Positions 15,221 to 22,830 of a DNA stretch of 34,523 nt are shown one piece after another. The notes under the pieces are model-generated. The model worked only from the letters and a program-made list of their open reading frames with translations, did not search any database and was not told the origin of the DNA. The position numbers and the translations under genes are program-made. The stretch covers positions 1 through 34,523 of the forward strand of contig JAQBYJ010000062.1 in assembly GCA_027622555.1 (NCBI GenBank), given 5' to 3'. The number at the start of each line of letters is the position of its first letter. The first letter of the stretch is position 1. This stretch comes from Verrucomicrobiota bacterium. GTDB taxonomy: Bacteria > Verrucomicrobiota > Verrucomicrobiia > Opitutales > UBA2995.

Positions 15221-15499
15221 AATGGAGAGAGGTTCCATCCCAAAGACAGTAGCCATGAAAACATACCCGGAGGCATCCATGTCCTGAGACTTCCTCCATA
15301 CAGTCCGGACCTCAATCCCATTGAAAAACTCTGAGACATGACCCAGGATCATACCTCCAACAAACTCTGGCCATCCATCAAACGTCTCGATCAAGTCATA
15401 ACCCTGTTGCTCAAAGACTGGTGGGAAGATCCCAGAAAAGTAATCCGATTGTTGGAAACAACTGGCACCGCGTTTCTGCAAACCAAAAATTTATCATAA
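15221..15499 (+). pseudogene. Decayed IS630-family transposase, C-terminal fragment
   Basis: A plus-strand frame in phase with position 15290 reads ...IPGGIHVLRLPPYSPDLNPIEKL, then a TGA at 15332, then DMTQDHTSNKLWPSIKRLDQ and on to a TAA at 15497-15499. LPPYSPDLNPIE(K/R)LW is the hallmark of the IS630/Tc1-mariner DDE transposase C-terminus, containing the last catalytic acidic residue, and the TGA stands exactly where Trp (TGG) is expected. The downstream part (LWPSIKRLDQ, LLLKDWWEDPRKVIRLL) also fits the family tail. The N-terminal two thirds are missing: the frame closes upstream at a TAG (15218). The element is therefore dead and old. Confidence 0.8.
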
Positions 15500-15606
15500 C
15501 TAATCTAAAATGGTATAGATGCCAGATAATCTACATCATTTTCCGGTCCAAATCCAGGTGGCAGATTTTGGGACGTTAACGAAGAAATTCAAGAAAACTT
15601 CAATAA

Positions 15607-15642
15607 AACAAAAGGCTCCAAAGTATCATGGAGCCTTTTGTT
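15607..15642. terminator. Bidirectional intrinsic terminator
   Basis: Arms 15607-15620 (AACAAAAGGCTCCA) and 15629-15642 (its exact complement) enclose an 8-base loop. The arms begin with A-rich and end with T-rich sequence, so the hairpin works on either strand. It stands between the membrane-protein gene (+) with its transposase remnant and the secreted repeat protein (-), whose stop is 24 bases away. The same AACAAAAGG/CCTTTTGTT outer stem occurs at 3983-4018. Confidence 0.85.
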
Positions 15643-15665
15643 CAGTGTAAAAGTTGAATCGAGAA

Positions 15666-16475
15666 TTATGGAGCTCCAGCAAAGTCGAAAAGCTCAACAA
15701 CAGCGAAACCAGTAGTGTCATTAACTCCTCTAACAACGACCGAGTAGGATTCATTTTGGGTAAGTCTTACAACCATTGCAGGATCAACCTCAAATTTCGG
15801 AATAAAACCACCGGGGACAGTCCCAACAATTTCTGACTCGTCGTCCTTCCAATCGTTGTTGGTCTTAATTGCAATAAGATCTCCTATTTTAAATAGTTGA
15901 GCCGTTGGATCTGCAAGAAAGTTAGGAATACCAGATGCTTCCAAATCTGGTCCGGCAATTCTTGAGTATATCCCCTGGGAAGCGTCCCCAGCAACTCGAA
16001 ATGAAGCTATGAGAATCTCATCTACTGTCCCTACTAATGCTCTTACCGAAATATTGGTCAATTTGCCAGAATTTGGTTCAGCGGGATCCTTAAATTCATA
16101 GAGTTCTACATTAGCAAAACCAATGGTATCGCCAACTCCTCGAACAATTACAGAGTAGTTACCCGGGTCTGGAAGATTTACCACCATTGCAGGATCAACA
16201 TCAAATTTTGGAACTAGACCGCCGGGAACAACACCTTCAACCTCAAACTGCGTGGTCTTCCAATCGTCATTTGATTTAATTAGCACATTACCATCAACTT
16301 TTCTAAGCTCCATCGTTGGATTCGCAAGAAAGTTTGATATTCCGGCGGCTTCCAAATCTGGTCCACCGACTCTTAAGTATATTCTCAATGGGCCACCATC
16401 TACTCTAAAAGAGGCGATCAGTATCTCATCACCCGTTCCAACAAGTGCACGCGTGGATAGGTTGTTAAATCTTCC
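15666..16475 (-). repeat. Tandem duplication inside a secreted-protein gene, about 411-bp unit
   Basis: The two C-terminal domain copies are still alike in DNA: CCAAATCTGGTCC recurs at 15941 and 16352, GTTGGAT/GTTGGATT at 15904 and 16315, and ACCATTGCAGGATCAAC at 15772 and 16183, each 411 bases apart. One single-codon indel (FRVDGGPLR against FRVAGDASQG) shifts the boundary to 408. The copies fill about 15666-16067 and 16077-16475. Confidence 0.8.
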
Positions 16476-17330
16476 ACTACCGGTAGCAGATGTTGTGGCA
16501 GTAGCAGTTGTATTGTAAGCAGACTGAGAAGGAGGTCTCAAAGCGATAACCCGATATAGGTATGCAGTATTCGAAGCAACAGTACTATCTACAAAAAGAG
16601 TAACTCCAGGAGCTAAAGTATCAAGAATAGTCCAAATTCCAGATCCATTCAGTGATCTTTCAATCCGGTAACCCGTTTCATCAGATGCATTATCAGTCCA
16701 TGTTACATTAAGGGTCAATCCATTAACAGCTGCAGCAATTCCAGTTGGAGCGGCAGGCGGTGTACCCGTGGTGACTCCGTCTGCTAACCCATCGGCTGCA
16801 GGTGTCGTTCCTGTACCTAGTGCAGTCGCATCTGTGGTAATAACTTTTAAATTAATTGCCAATGTTCCATCCGGAGGAGTGACCCACAAATCAGTACCAT
16901 CGAGGTTGGCCGCTGTCACTCGAAACATTCCGTAAGGAACCGCAGCCGCTGATGCGGGTGGATTTGTCAGAGTAAGAGTTGGAAAGAAATAGAGAGCAAG
17001 ATCATCACCTTCAGCCCAATCTCCAGAAAAGCTAATACTTCCTGTTGATCCCAGAAACGCACCAGGGACGTTACCTCCACTAGAAGCAATATTCCAAGCA
17101 GCGACGAGGAAGTCATCTCCTTCAAGAGCCGTACCGGAAGGACCCGAGAAACCAGGCGTCCCTATGTCAGCAACTAAGGCAACCACTCCGGTAGTGGCCA
17201 TATCGAACCCTCCAGGATCTTTGAGCTTCTCGGCTGTTACATTTATTGTTATCGCAGCTGAAAGTTGACTAACTAAGATTGTCACGCTTAGAAGAGAGAA
17301 CAAGCTTAACTTTAGTGTTTTGTGGCTCAT
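15666..17330 (-). CDS. Secreted protein: fibronectin III domain plus two tandem verrucomicrobial repeats
   Basis: A 554-residue exported protein. A signal peptide (KLSLFSLLSVTILVSQLSAA) is followed by a beta-rich N-terminal domain (about 25-185), a fibronectin type III domain (about 190-282, with NVTWTDNASDETGYRIERS), and two copies of a 133-134-residue domain at about 286-418 and 422-554. Each copy holds RALVGTxDEILIASFRV, GPDLEA(A/S)GI-NFLA(N/D)PT and SYSV(I/V)VRGV-DT-GFA-VELF. This domain type is widespread in secreted verrucomicrobial proteins, and its function is not established. The start is supported by the signal peptide. No C-terminal sorting tail is visible. It is followed by a strong terminator and lies 62 bases after another secreted gene, so the two may be expressed together. 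Confidence 0.82.
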   Translation of the reverse strand: MSHKTLKLSLFSLLSVTILVSQLSAAITINVTAEKLKDPGGFDMATTGVVALVADIGTPGFSGPSGTALEGDDFLVAAWNIASSGGNVPGAFLGSTGSISFSGDWAEGDDLALYFFPTLTLTNPPASAAAVPYGMFRVTAANLDGTDLWVTPPDGTLAINLKVITTDATALGTGTTPAADGLADGVTTGTPPAAPTGIAAAVNGLTLNVTWTDNASDETGYRIERSLNGSGIWTILDTLAPGVTLFVDSTVASNTAYLYRVIALRPPSQSAYNTTATATTSATGSGRFNNLSTRALVGTGDEILIASFRVDGGPLRIYLRVGGPDLEAAGISNFLANPTMELRKVDGNVLIKSNDDWKTTQFEVEGVVPGGLVPKFDVDPAMVVNLPDPGNYSVIVRGVGDTIGFANVELYEFKDPAEPNSGKLTNISVRALVGTVDEILIASFRVAGDASQGIYSRIAGPDLEASGIPNFLADPTAQLFKIGDLIAIKTNNDWKDDESEIVGTVPGGFIPKFEVDPAMVVRLTQNESYSVVVRGVNDTTGFAVVELFDFAGAP

Positions 17331-17392
17331 AAAATGGTTACTTTGATAAGGGTGATGATCGTAAGAGGTTTGATAAATGCAAAAAGCTAAGA

Positions 17393-18427
17393 TTAATTAC
17401 CGTAGTTTGGAAGGTTTGACCAATCGATTTCGGCTAGTCCCCCGCCTGCTTTTTTCCGGACAATAAATCCAAGGCCGGGCGTAAATACGGCATCGTTACC
17501 AACGTCTACGTTGACACCATCTTTAATCCATTTGGCACCATCCCAAGTATAAACAGTTGCATCACCAGCGAGTCGATTCTGCTTAGCAGCCGAATTATCC
17601 CAAATCAACAATTCATCTCCTGCTTCAAACGAATCAGATAGTCCAGATTCGATTAGAGTCATTTCAATCGGGCGCTGGAGACCGATAGGGTTATCTTGCT
17701 GTAACGTATCTCCTATTACAACCGGGAGAGATAACCCACCCATAACAACCTCACCCGTAAAAGTAACTGTGGTGTTACCTGCCACATCATTTCTGAGGAT
17801 GAAATAAGAGTCGGGATAAAGAATAGTATCTCCAAATTCAGCATCAAGCAGTGCACCTACTTTACGCCACTTTACACCTAGGTAGTAATAAGTGGCATCC
17901 GCCGCATTATTGATTCCCTCTGCAACGGCTGGGATAAAAATTTCACTAGACCTAGATCCAGCAGATGGTGATGCGTGAACACCTGCACCATCAGGGAAAA
18001 GCGAATCCAAAGTCCAGAACCGGTGAATTGATACACTATCATTAACCGCCGGGCCGTCAACCAGAAGAGTACCATCGAGACCTACGTCTAATTTAAGCGT
18101 GTCGGCAGTGTTTGAAACGATTGATGCATACGCGCCTTCAACATCACCACTTCTAACAAAACCATAATAGGCACCTGCCCATTCGTCAGGATCCCATCCA
18201 GGCGAACCTTGGACTGTTAGTGTGTCGGTTGTAAGACCGCCGATCACACCATTAAAGACTGCGGGTTGTTTTAATGGCATGGAAATTAAGGTGTCTGAGT
18301 TTCCTAATGCGGTAATTTGGATAACTCCAACAGGGTTGGTGACGGCTTCAATCCCGAAGGCTTGAACGGAAAAGAACCCTACCAAGATTGTAAGGAGGGG
18401 CAGGTGGGACAATTTTGCTAATCTCAT
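17393..18427 (-). CDS. Secreted TIGR02597-type protein
   Basis: From the ATG at 18427 the protein has 344 residues. The frame is open for 20 codons further up, but that extension would bury the signal peptide (MRLAKLSHLPLLTILVGFFSVQAFG). The mature part starts AVTNPVGVIQITALGNSDTLISMPL and continues as a beta-rich protein with ADATYYYLGVKWRKVG, SYFILRNDVAGN and a C-terminal GLGFIVRKK...IDWSNLPNY. This pattern matches what I remember of the TIGR02597 family, found in Verrucomicrobia and relatives and of unknown function. I am fairly but not fully sure of that name. It precedes the repeat-domain secreted protein by 62 bases and may be an outer-surface or envelope component. Confidence 0.72.
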   Translation of the reverse strand: MRLAKLSHLPLLTILVGFFSVQAFGIEAVTNPVGVIQITALGNSDTLISMPLKQPAVFNGVIGGLTTDTLTVQGSPGWDPDEWAGAYYGFVRSGDVEGAYASIVSNTADTLKLDVGLDGTLLVDGPAVNDSVSIHRFWTLDSLFPDGAGVHASPSAGSRSSEIFIPAVAEGINNAADATYYYLGVKWRKVGALLDAEFGDTILYPDSYFILRNDVAGNTTVTFTGEVVMGGLSLPVVIGDTLQQDNPIGLQRPIEMTLIESGLSDSFEAGDELLIWDNSAAKQNRLAGDATVYTWDGAKWIKDGVNVDVGNDAVFTPGLGFIVRKKAGGGLAEIDWSNLPNYGN

Positions 18428-18529
18428 GATGTAAAAATATGCAGAGTTACTATGGTTACGTTGCAACAATTTATAAGGTCTGGGCAATTTTTTTTTTGAA
18501 AAACTATCATTTAGTTTATTTGGGAAAAT

Positions 18530-18551
18530 CCGGGGAATTAAATTTCTCCGG
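18530..18551 (-). terminator. Candidate terminator hairpin behind the cimA operon
   Basis: On the minus strand CCGGAGAAATTTAATTCCCCGG folds with a CCGG/CCGG base and a GAA/TTC continuation, one mismatch and one bulge, and is followed by ATTTT. A second weaker hairpin (TCAAGAAA/TTTCTTGA, 18604-18627) lies eight bases after the cimA stop. Together they probably end the amino-acid operon before the secreted-protein genes. Confidence 0.4.
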
Positions 18552-18635
18552 TCTAAAAATGTAAGACGTGATTAATTGTCAAAAAATTCCTCGATACGAA
18601 TTCTCAAGAAAATCGATAATTTCTTGACTAAAAAT

Positions 18636-20228
18636 TTACTTAATTCCTGCCAGCTCATCCTTAAGGAGTTTATATTCTACGGCATCCAATAATGCCTGAA
18701 GGCTTGCTGCAACGATATTATCACTGGCTCCAACCGTGCCCCAAATATTTTCCCCATCACTAGACTCAATAAATACACGGGTTTGGGCATCAACTCCGTT
18801 TTCAGACTCCAGGATTCGGACTTTAAAATCTCGAAGCTCAACATCGTTTATAACGGGATAATCTGAGGCGAGGGCCTCTTTTATAGCGCGATACAGTGCA
18901 CTAACTGGACCGGTCGACTCAGCCACACAATGATGAACAACACCTTTAACCTCAACTTTTACTGTGGCTTCTGCGACTACAGATTGAAGATCATTACGGC
19001 GACCCTCAATAACACGATACCCTTGTAGTGTGAAAAATGGGGTATGGTGTTTTAGGAATTTCGAAAGAAGTAATTTGAACGATGCATCTGCGGCCTCGTA
19101 TTCAAACCCCCGATGCTCCATTTCTTTGAGTTGATCCAAAAACGCTTTCATTTCTGGCGACTTTTCGTCAACTTCCATACCTAATTCTCTGGCTTTCATC
19201 ATTAAGCTACTTCTCCCAGACATATCGGAAATAAGTATCCTCTGACGATTTCCAACTTCCTCGGGTCGTATATGCTCATAGCTTCGGGCAACTTTAAGTG
19301 CGGCATTGGCATGCACACCTCCTTTGTGGGCAAAAGAAGAGGCTCCAACAAAAGGCGCTCGTATGTCTGACCGTACATTTGCGAGGTCATCAATGTAGAG
19401 CGACAGTTCCCTCAATTCTTTCATCTCACTTCTACAATTCATATTCTTATCCATTTTAAGAACAAGATTTGGAATTATAGTTGTTAGGTTTGCATTCCCA
19501 TTTCGCTCTCCATAGCCGTTCATGGTGCCTTGGACCATAGTTGCACCTACCGATACTCCTGCAAGGCTCACTGCGACACCAACGCCAGAATCGTTGTGAC
19601 AATGAACACCAACCTTAATATTGGGGAAATGGTTAACTACTATTCCAGTGATTGATTCAATCTCAGGAACCAATTTTCCTCCATTCGTATCGCATAAAAC
19701 CAAATAGTCTGTTCCGCCAGCAACAGCTGCTTCCAGCGTTCTGAGTGCATATTCAGGATTTTCAATGTAACCATCGTAGAAATGTTCGGCATCGTAAATA
19801 ACCTCCCGCCCCGCGTTTTTTAGAAATTGAACAGAATCCGAGATCATCTCCAAATTTTCTTCAGCAGTTGTCCGAAGCACTTCCGTAACATGTAATATCC
19901 AGGACTTACCAAAAATAGTCACAACCTCGGTTCCGGCATCTAGCAGGAGCTTTAGTTGAGCATCTTCATCTGCTTTAAGATTGGCCCGACGCGTTGATCC
20001 AAAAGCGGCAACTTTAGCATGCTTCAACTTGATACCTTTTATATCCTCAAAGAATGCCATGTCCCTGGGATTAGATCCCGGCCACCCGCCCTCAATATAA
20101 TCAATACCAAACTGATCCAACTTTTGGGTTATGAGAATCTTATCCGTTGACGAAAATGAGATACCTTCTCCTTGAGTTCCGTCTCTAAGAGTAGTGTCGT
20201 AAATTAAAATGGAGTCGTCTTGTTTCAT
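18636..20228 (-). CDS. cimA: (R)-citramalate synthase
   Basis: Condenses pyruvate and acetyl-CoA to citramalate, the threonine-independent entry to isoleucine. The 530 residues begin MKQDDSILIYDTTLRDGTQG, with R15/D16 of the catalytic TLRDG motif, and have the metal-binding HCH motif (VGVHCHNDSGVGVA) and the NGYGERNGNANL loop. A C-terminal LeuA-type regulatory domain follows (about 390-520), where isoleucine feedback acts in relatives. I place the start at 20228. The frame stays open 43 codons further, but only as overlap with thrC. The length and the missing FDGVH-type elements of leucine-specific enzymes favour CimA over 2-isopropylmalate synthase. It follows thrC by 19 bases and closes the operon. 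Confidence 0.88.
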   Translation of the reverse strand: MKQDDSILIYDTTLRDGTQGEGISFSSTDKILITQKLDQFGIDYIEGGWPGSNPRDMAFFEDIKGIKLKHAKVAAFGSTRRANLKADEDAQLKLLLDAGTEVVTIFGKSWILHVTEVLRTTAEENLEMISDSVQFLKNAGREVIYDAEHFYDGYIENPEYALRTLEAAVAGGTDYLVLCDTNGGKLVPEIESITGIVVNHFPNIKVGVHCHNDSGVGVAVSLAGVSVGATMVQGTMNGYGERNGNANLTTIIPNLVLKMDKNMNCRSEMKELRELSLYIDDLANVRSDIRAPFVGASSFAHKGGVHANAALKVARSYEHIRPEEVGNRQRILISDMSGRSSLMMKARELGMEVDEKSPEMKAFLDQLKEMEHRGFEYEAADASFKLLLSKFLKHHTPFFTLQGYRVIEGRRNDLQSVVAEATVKVEVKGVVHHCVAESTGPVSALYRAIKEALASDYPVINDVELRDFKVRILESENGVDAQTRVFIESSDGENIWGTVGASDNIVAASLQALLDAVEYKLLKDELAGIK

Positions 20229-20247
20229 GAAAGCTAGCTTTGGTGGG

Positions 20248-21609
20248 CTAAATATGCTTAAGAATGAAGGATTCAACGGCTTCTGCCGTTGACGCAACCT
20301 TATGTTTAAAAATCTCCCTTGATTCCAATTTTTCCAACGAAGGATGCTTCGAAGCAACCCCTATACATTCTTCAATGGTTTCAGGGAATTTTGCAGGATG
20401 AGCAGTCGCCAATACGACTTGTGGTTTCCGGACACCCTTTAGCACATCAACCATTCCGCATGCAGTATGTGGATCCACAACATAACTGAATTCCTCATAT
20501 ACTTTGGCGATGATTTTTTTAATTTCTTCGTCATCGGTTCTACTGCTGGAAAAGGAGCGAGGATCCAAATCAGAAAAATCGTAATTCCCCGATTCTTTGA
20601 AAGTTGTCATTATCTCCCTCACACGGGCCGGATCGGAACTTTCGGCATAGTAAAGAAATCGTTCGAAATTGGAGGCCACCTGAATATCCATGGAAGGAGC
20701 CAAGCTGGACTGAACTGAGTGAACTTGATACTTACCGGTAGTAAACAAACGGTGTAAAATATCGTTTTGATTGGTGGCGACTCGAAAGGATTGTATGGGT
20801 AACCCCATTTGCTGAGCCATCCAACCAGCAAGGACATTTCCAAAGTTCCCCGTTGGAACAATAAATTCAACTTTTCCACGGATTTTCTGAGGCAATTGCC
20901 AAAACGCATATATATAGTACACGCATTGAGCTAAGACTCGGGCCAGGTTGATTGAATTTACCGCCGATAAATTTACGCGTTTTCGAAATTCCTGATTTGA
21001 AAAAACCTCCTTCAATACTCTTTGCGTATCATCAAAGCTCCCTTCGATTGCCAAAGGGTAAACATTGTTCGCCTCAGTGCAGGCCATCTGCCTTTCTTGC
21101 AGTGGCGCTACACGGCCATCGGGATACAAAATAAAAATATTAACACCGGACTTCCCTATCAACCCATGGATGGCTGCAGCGCCAGTATCACCAGAAGTCG
21201 CACCTAGTACATTGATCGGTTGACCACTTTTCTTTATCTGAAGCTCATAAAGATTACCCAAGAGTTGAAGCGCAAAATCTTTAAAGGCCAGTGTCGGACC
21301 ATGGAACAACTCCAGCACCCAGAGATCGTCACTCAGTTTTTTAAGTGGTGCACGTTCTTCGCAGTCAAATTTTTCGTATGATTTTTTAATCAGATCCCAT
21401 AACACCGTTGAATCAATATCCGTGGCAAAGTGCTTGAAGAATGCGAAAGCCATTTCTTCAAATGAGTAATCGCCCCATTCAGCAAACTCCCTTGAAAGGT
21501 CGGGCAATTCCTCCGGGACATAAAGACCGCCATCCGGAGCCAATCCAATAGCTACTGCTTCGGAAAATGATACGGCCTCAGTTTGCCCACGTGTGCTTAC
21601 AAAATTCAT
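20248..21609 (-). CDS. thrC: Threonine synthase
   Basis: The PLP enzyme that turns O-phosphohomoserine into threonine. The protein is 453 residues long. The N-terminal MNFVSTRG and LAPDGGLYVPE are typical of the fungal/gamma-proteobacterial class. The PLP lysine is K110 in GPTLAFKDFALQ, and the phosphate-binding loops TSGDTGAAAIHG and PTGNFGNVLAGW are intact. Its ATG overlaps the lysC stop by four bases. No thrB (homoserine kinase) is in the window, so it must be encoded elsewhere or replaced. Confidence 0.95.
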   Translation of the reverse strand: MNFVSTRGQTEAVSFSEAVAIGLAPDGGLYVPEELPDLSREFAEWGDYSFEEMAFAFFKHFATDIDSTVLWDLIKKSYEKFDCEERAPLKKLSDDLWVLELFHGPTLAFKDFALQLLGNLYELQIKKSGQPINVLGATSGDTGAAAIHGLIGKSGVNIFILYPDGRVAPLQERQMACTEANNVYPLAIEGSFDDTQRVLKEVFSNQEFRKRVNLSAVNSINLARVLAQCVYYIYAFWQLPQKIRGKVEFIVPTGNFGNVLAGWMAQQMGLPIQSFRVATNQNDILHRLFTTGKYQVHSVQSSLAPSMDIQVASNFERFLYYAESSDPARVREIMTTFKESGNYDFSDLDPRSFSSSRTDDEEIKKIIAKVYEEFSYVVDPHTACGMVDVLKGVRKPQVVLATAHPAKFPETIEECIGVASKHPSLEKLESREIFKHKVASTAEAVESFILKHI

Positions 21610-22826
21610 CCAACGGCATTTTCCAAACCAAAGGCCTTATGAACCAAATTCACCCCTAGGTCCGCATGCTGAAGATCAATCGCAACTGAGATCTTGATTT
21701 CGGAAGTTCCGATCAACTGGATATTGATACCGCCTTCTGATAAAGTCCTAAACAATGATGCTGCTACGCCTGAGTGACTACGCATCCCAACACCCACCAC
21801 AGAAAGTTTGGCAATGTCGGTTGTGCTCGTGAGACTCCCGCCTATTTTTTGAAATACTCGATTCACAACACTCTCAGCTAAAAAGGTATCCTCCCTAGGT
21901 ATCGTAAAGGTCATATTAGCCTTACCTTTGCGGCCGATATTTTGAACAATCATATCAACCATTACGTTAGATTCCGCTAGAGCGGAAAACAACGTTGCGG
22001 CCGTTCCAGGTTCGTCGGGTAAATCACTCACCACAATCAAGGTTTGGCTTTTGTCTATCGCTACTCCTCTCACGAGGACATCTTCCATGGAGGCTACTTC
22101 TTCTTTCACAATCGTACCTGGTTTATTGTTAAAACTTGAGCGCACTTCAAAAGTGACATTGTATTTTTTTGCAAATTCAACTGCTCGAGCCTGCATAACT
22201 TTGCTGCCCATGCTAGCCAGCTCAAGCATTTCTTCATAACTCACTTCTTCGAGTTTCACTGCATCCTTTACGATTCGTGGATCAGCAGTATACACGCCTT
22301 CTACATCGGTGAAAATTTGACACAAATCAGACTTCAAGCCTGCAGCCATTGCAATGGCGCTCAAATCAGAACCGCCACGACCCAGAGTACTTATATCCCC
22401 TGAAGGATTTATCCCCTGAAAGCCAGCAACAATCACCACCGTTCCCTTGGAAAGAAGATCGGGGATATCTCCCCCTTCAACTCGAAGTATACGCGCTTGT
22501 GTGTGTGAATCATTAGTAATCACACCAGCCTGAGCACCGGTCCGAGATTCTGCAGGAACGCCCAATGCGTGCAACGCCATTGCCACTAAGGCAATCGTCT
22601 CCTGTTCACCAACCGCAAGGAGCATATCCATTTCCCTTTCATTTGGATTTGGGTTTATGCTTTTGGCTCTTGCGACTAACTCATTGGTTACTCCAGATCT
22701 GGCAGAGACTACTACCACAACCTCGTTACCTGCATCATACGTTTCTTTGATCCGATGCGCAACCGCTTGAATTCTTTCAACAGTTCCGACGGAAGTTCCA
22801 CCGTATTTTTGTACGATTCTAGCCAT
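21606..22826 (-). CDS. lysC: Aspartate kinase
   Basis: Phosphorylates aspartate, the first step to lysine, threonine, methionine and isoleucine. The 406-residue monofunctional enzyme starts MARIVQKYGGTSVGTVERI (kinase core KYGGTSV), with SARSGVTNELV and GRGGSDLSAIAMA. Two C-terminal ACT domains (about 265-330 and 340-400) carry the feedback sites expected for lysine and/or threonine (VDMIVQNIG and INIQLIGTSEIKISVAID). The architecture is that of the Bacillus/Corynebacterium enzyme, where an internal start also makes a separate ACT-only subunit. An equivalent Met (M247, codon 22088-22086) exists here. The gene lies between hom (4 bases) and thrC (4-base overlap). Confidence 0.95.
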   Translation of the reverse strand: MARIVQKYGGTSVGTVERIQAVAHRIKETYDAGNEVVVVVSARSGVTNELVARAKSINPNPNEREMDMLLAVGEQETIALVAMALHALGVPAESRTGAQAGVITNDSHTQARILRVEGGDIPDLLSKGTVVIVAGFQGINPSGDISTLGRGGSDLSAIAMAAGLKSDLCQIFTDVEGVYTADPRIVKDAVKLEEVSYEEMLELASMGSKVMQARAVEFAKKYNVTFEVRSSFNNKPGTIVKEEVASMEDVLVRGVAIDKSQTLIVVSDLPDEPGTAATLFSALAESNVMVDMIVQNIGRKGKANMTFTIPREDTFLAESVVNRVFQKIGGSLTSTTDIAKLSVVGVGMRSHSGVAASLFRTLSEGGINIQLIGTSEIKISVAIDLQHADLGVNLVHKAFGLENAVG

Positions 22827-22830
22827 TTAA

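Larger units (their letters stand above)
15193..15665. other. 473-bp spacer holding a transposase remnant and a terminator
   Basis: Between two genes that converge. It contains the IS630-type fragment (15221-15499), a 9-base direct repeat TGGTATAGA on either side of it (15213-15221 and 15511-15519), and a bidirectional terminator (15607-15642). The remaining 90 bases show nothing I can name. Confidence 0.7.

Noticed and set aside
15149-15481. Minus-strand 110-codon frame between the convergent genes
   Set aside because: It is antisense to the recognisable IS630 transposase remnant on the plus strand, and its protein has no independent support.
20229-20357. N-terminal extension of cimA (43 codons)
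   Set aside because: It overlaps thrC, has no similarity to citramalate synthases, and the conserved protein begins at the Met at 20228. The same reasoning drops 18 codons from serA and 20 from the TIGR02597-type gene.
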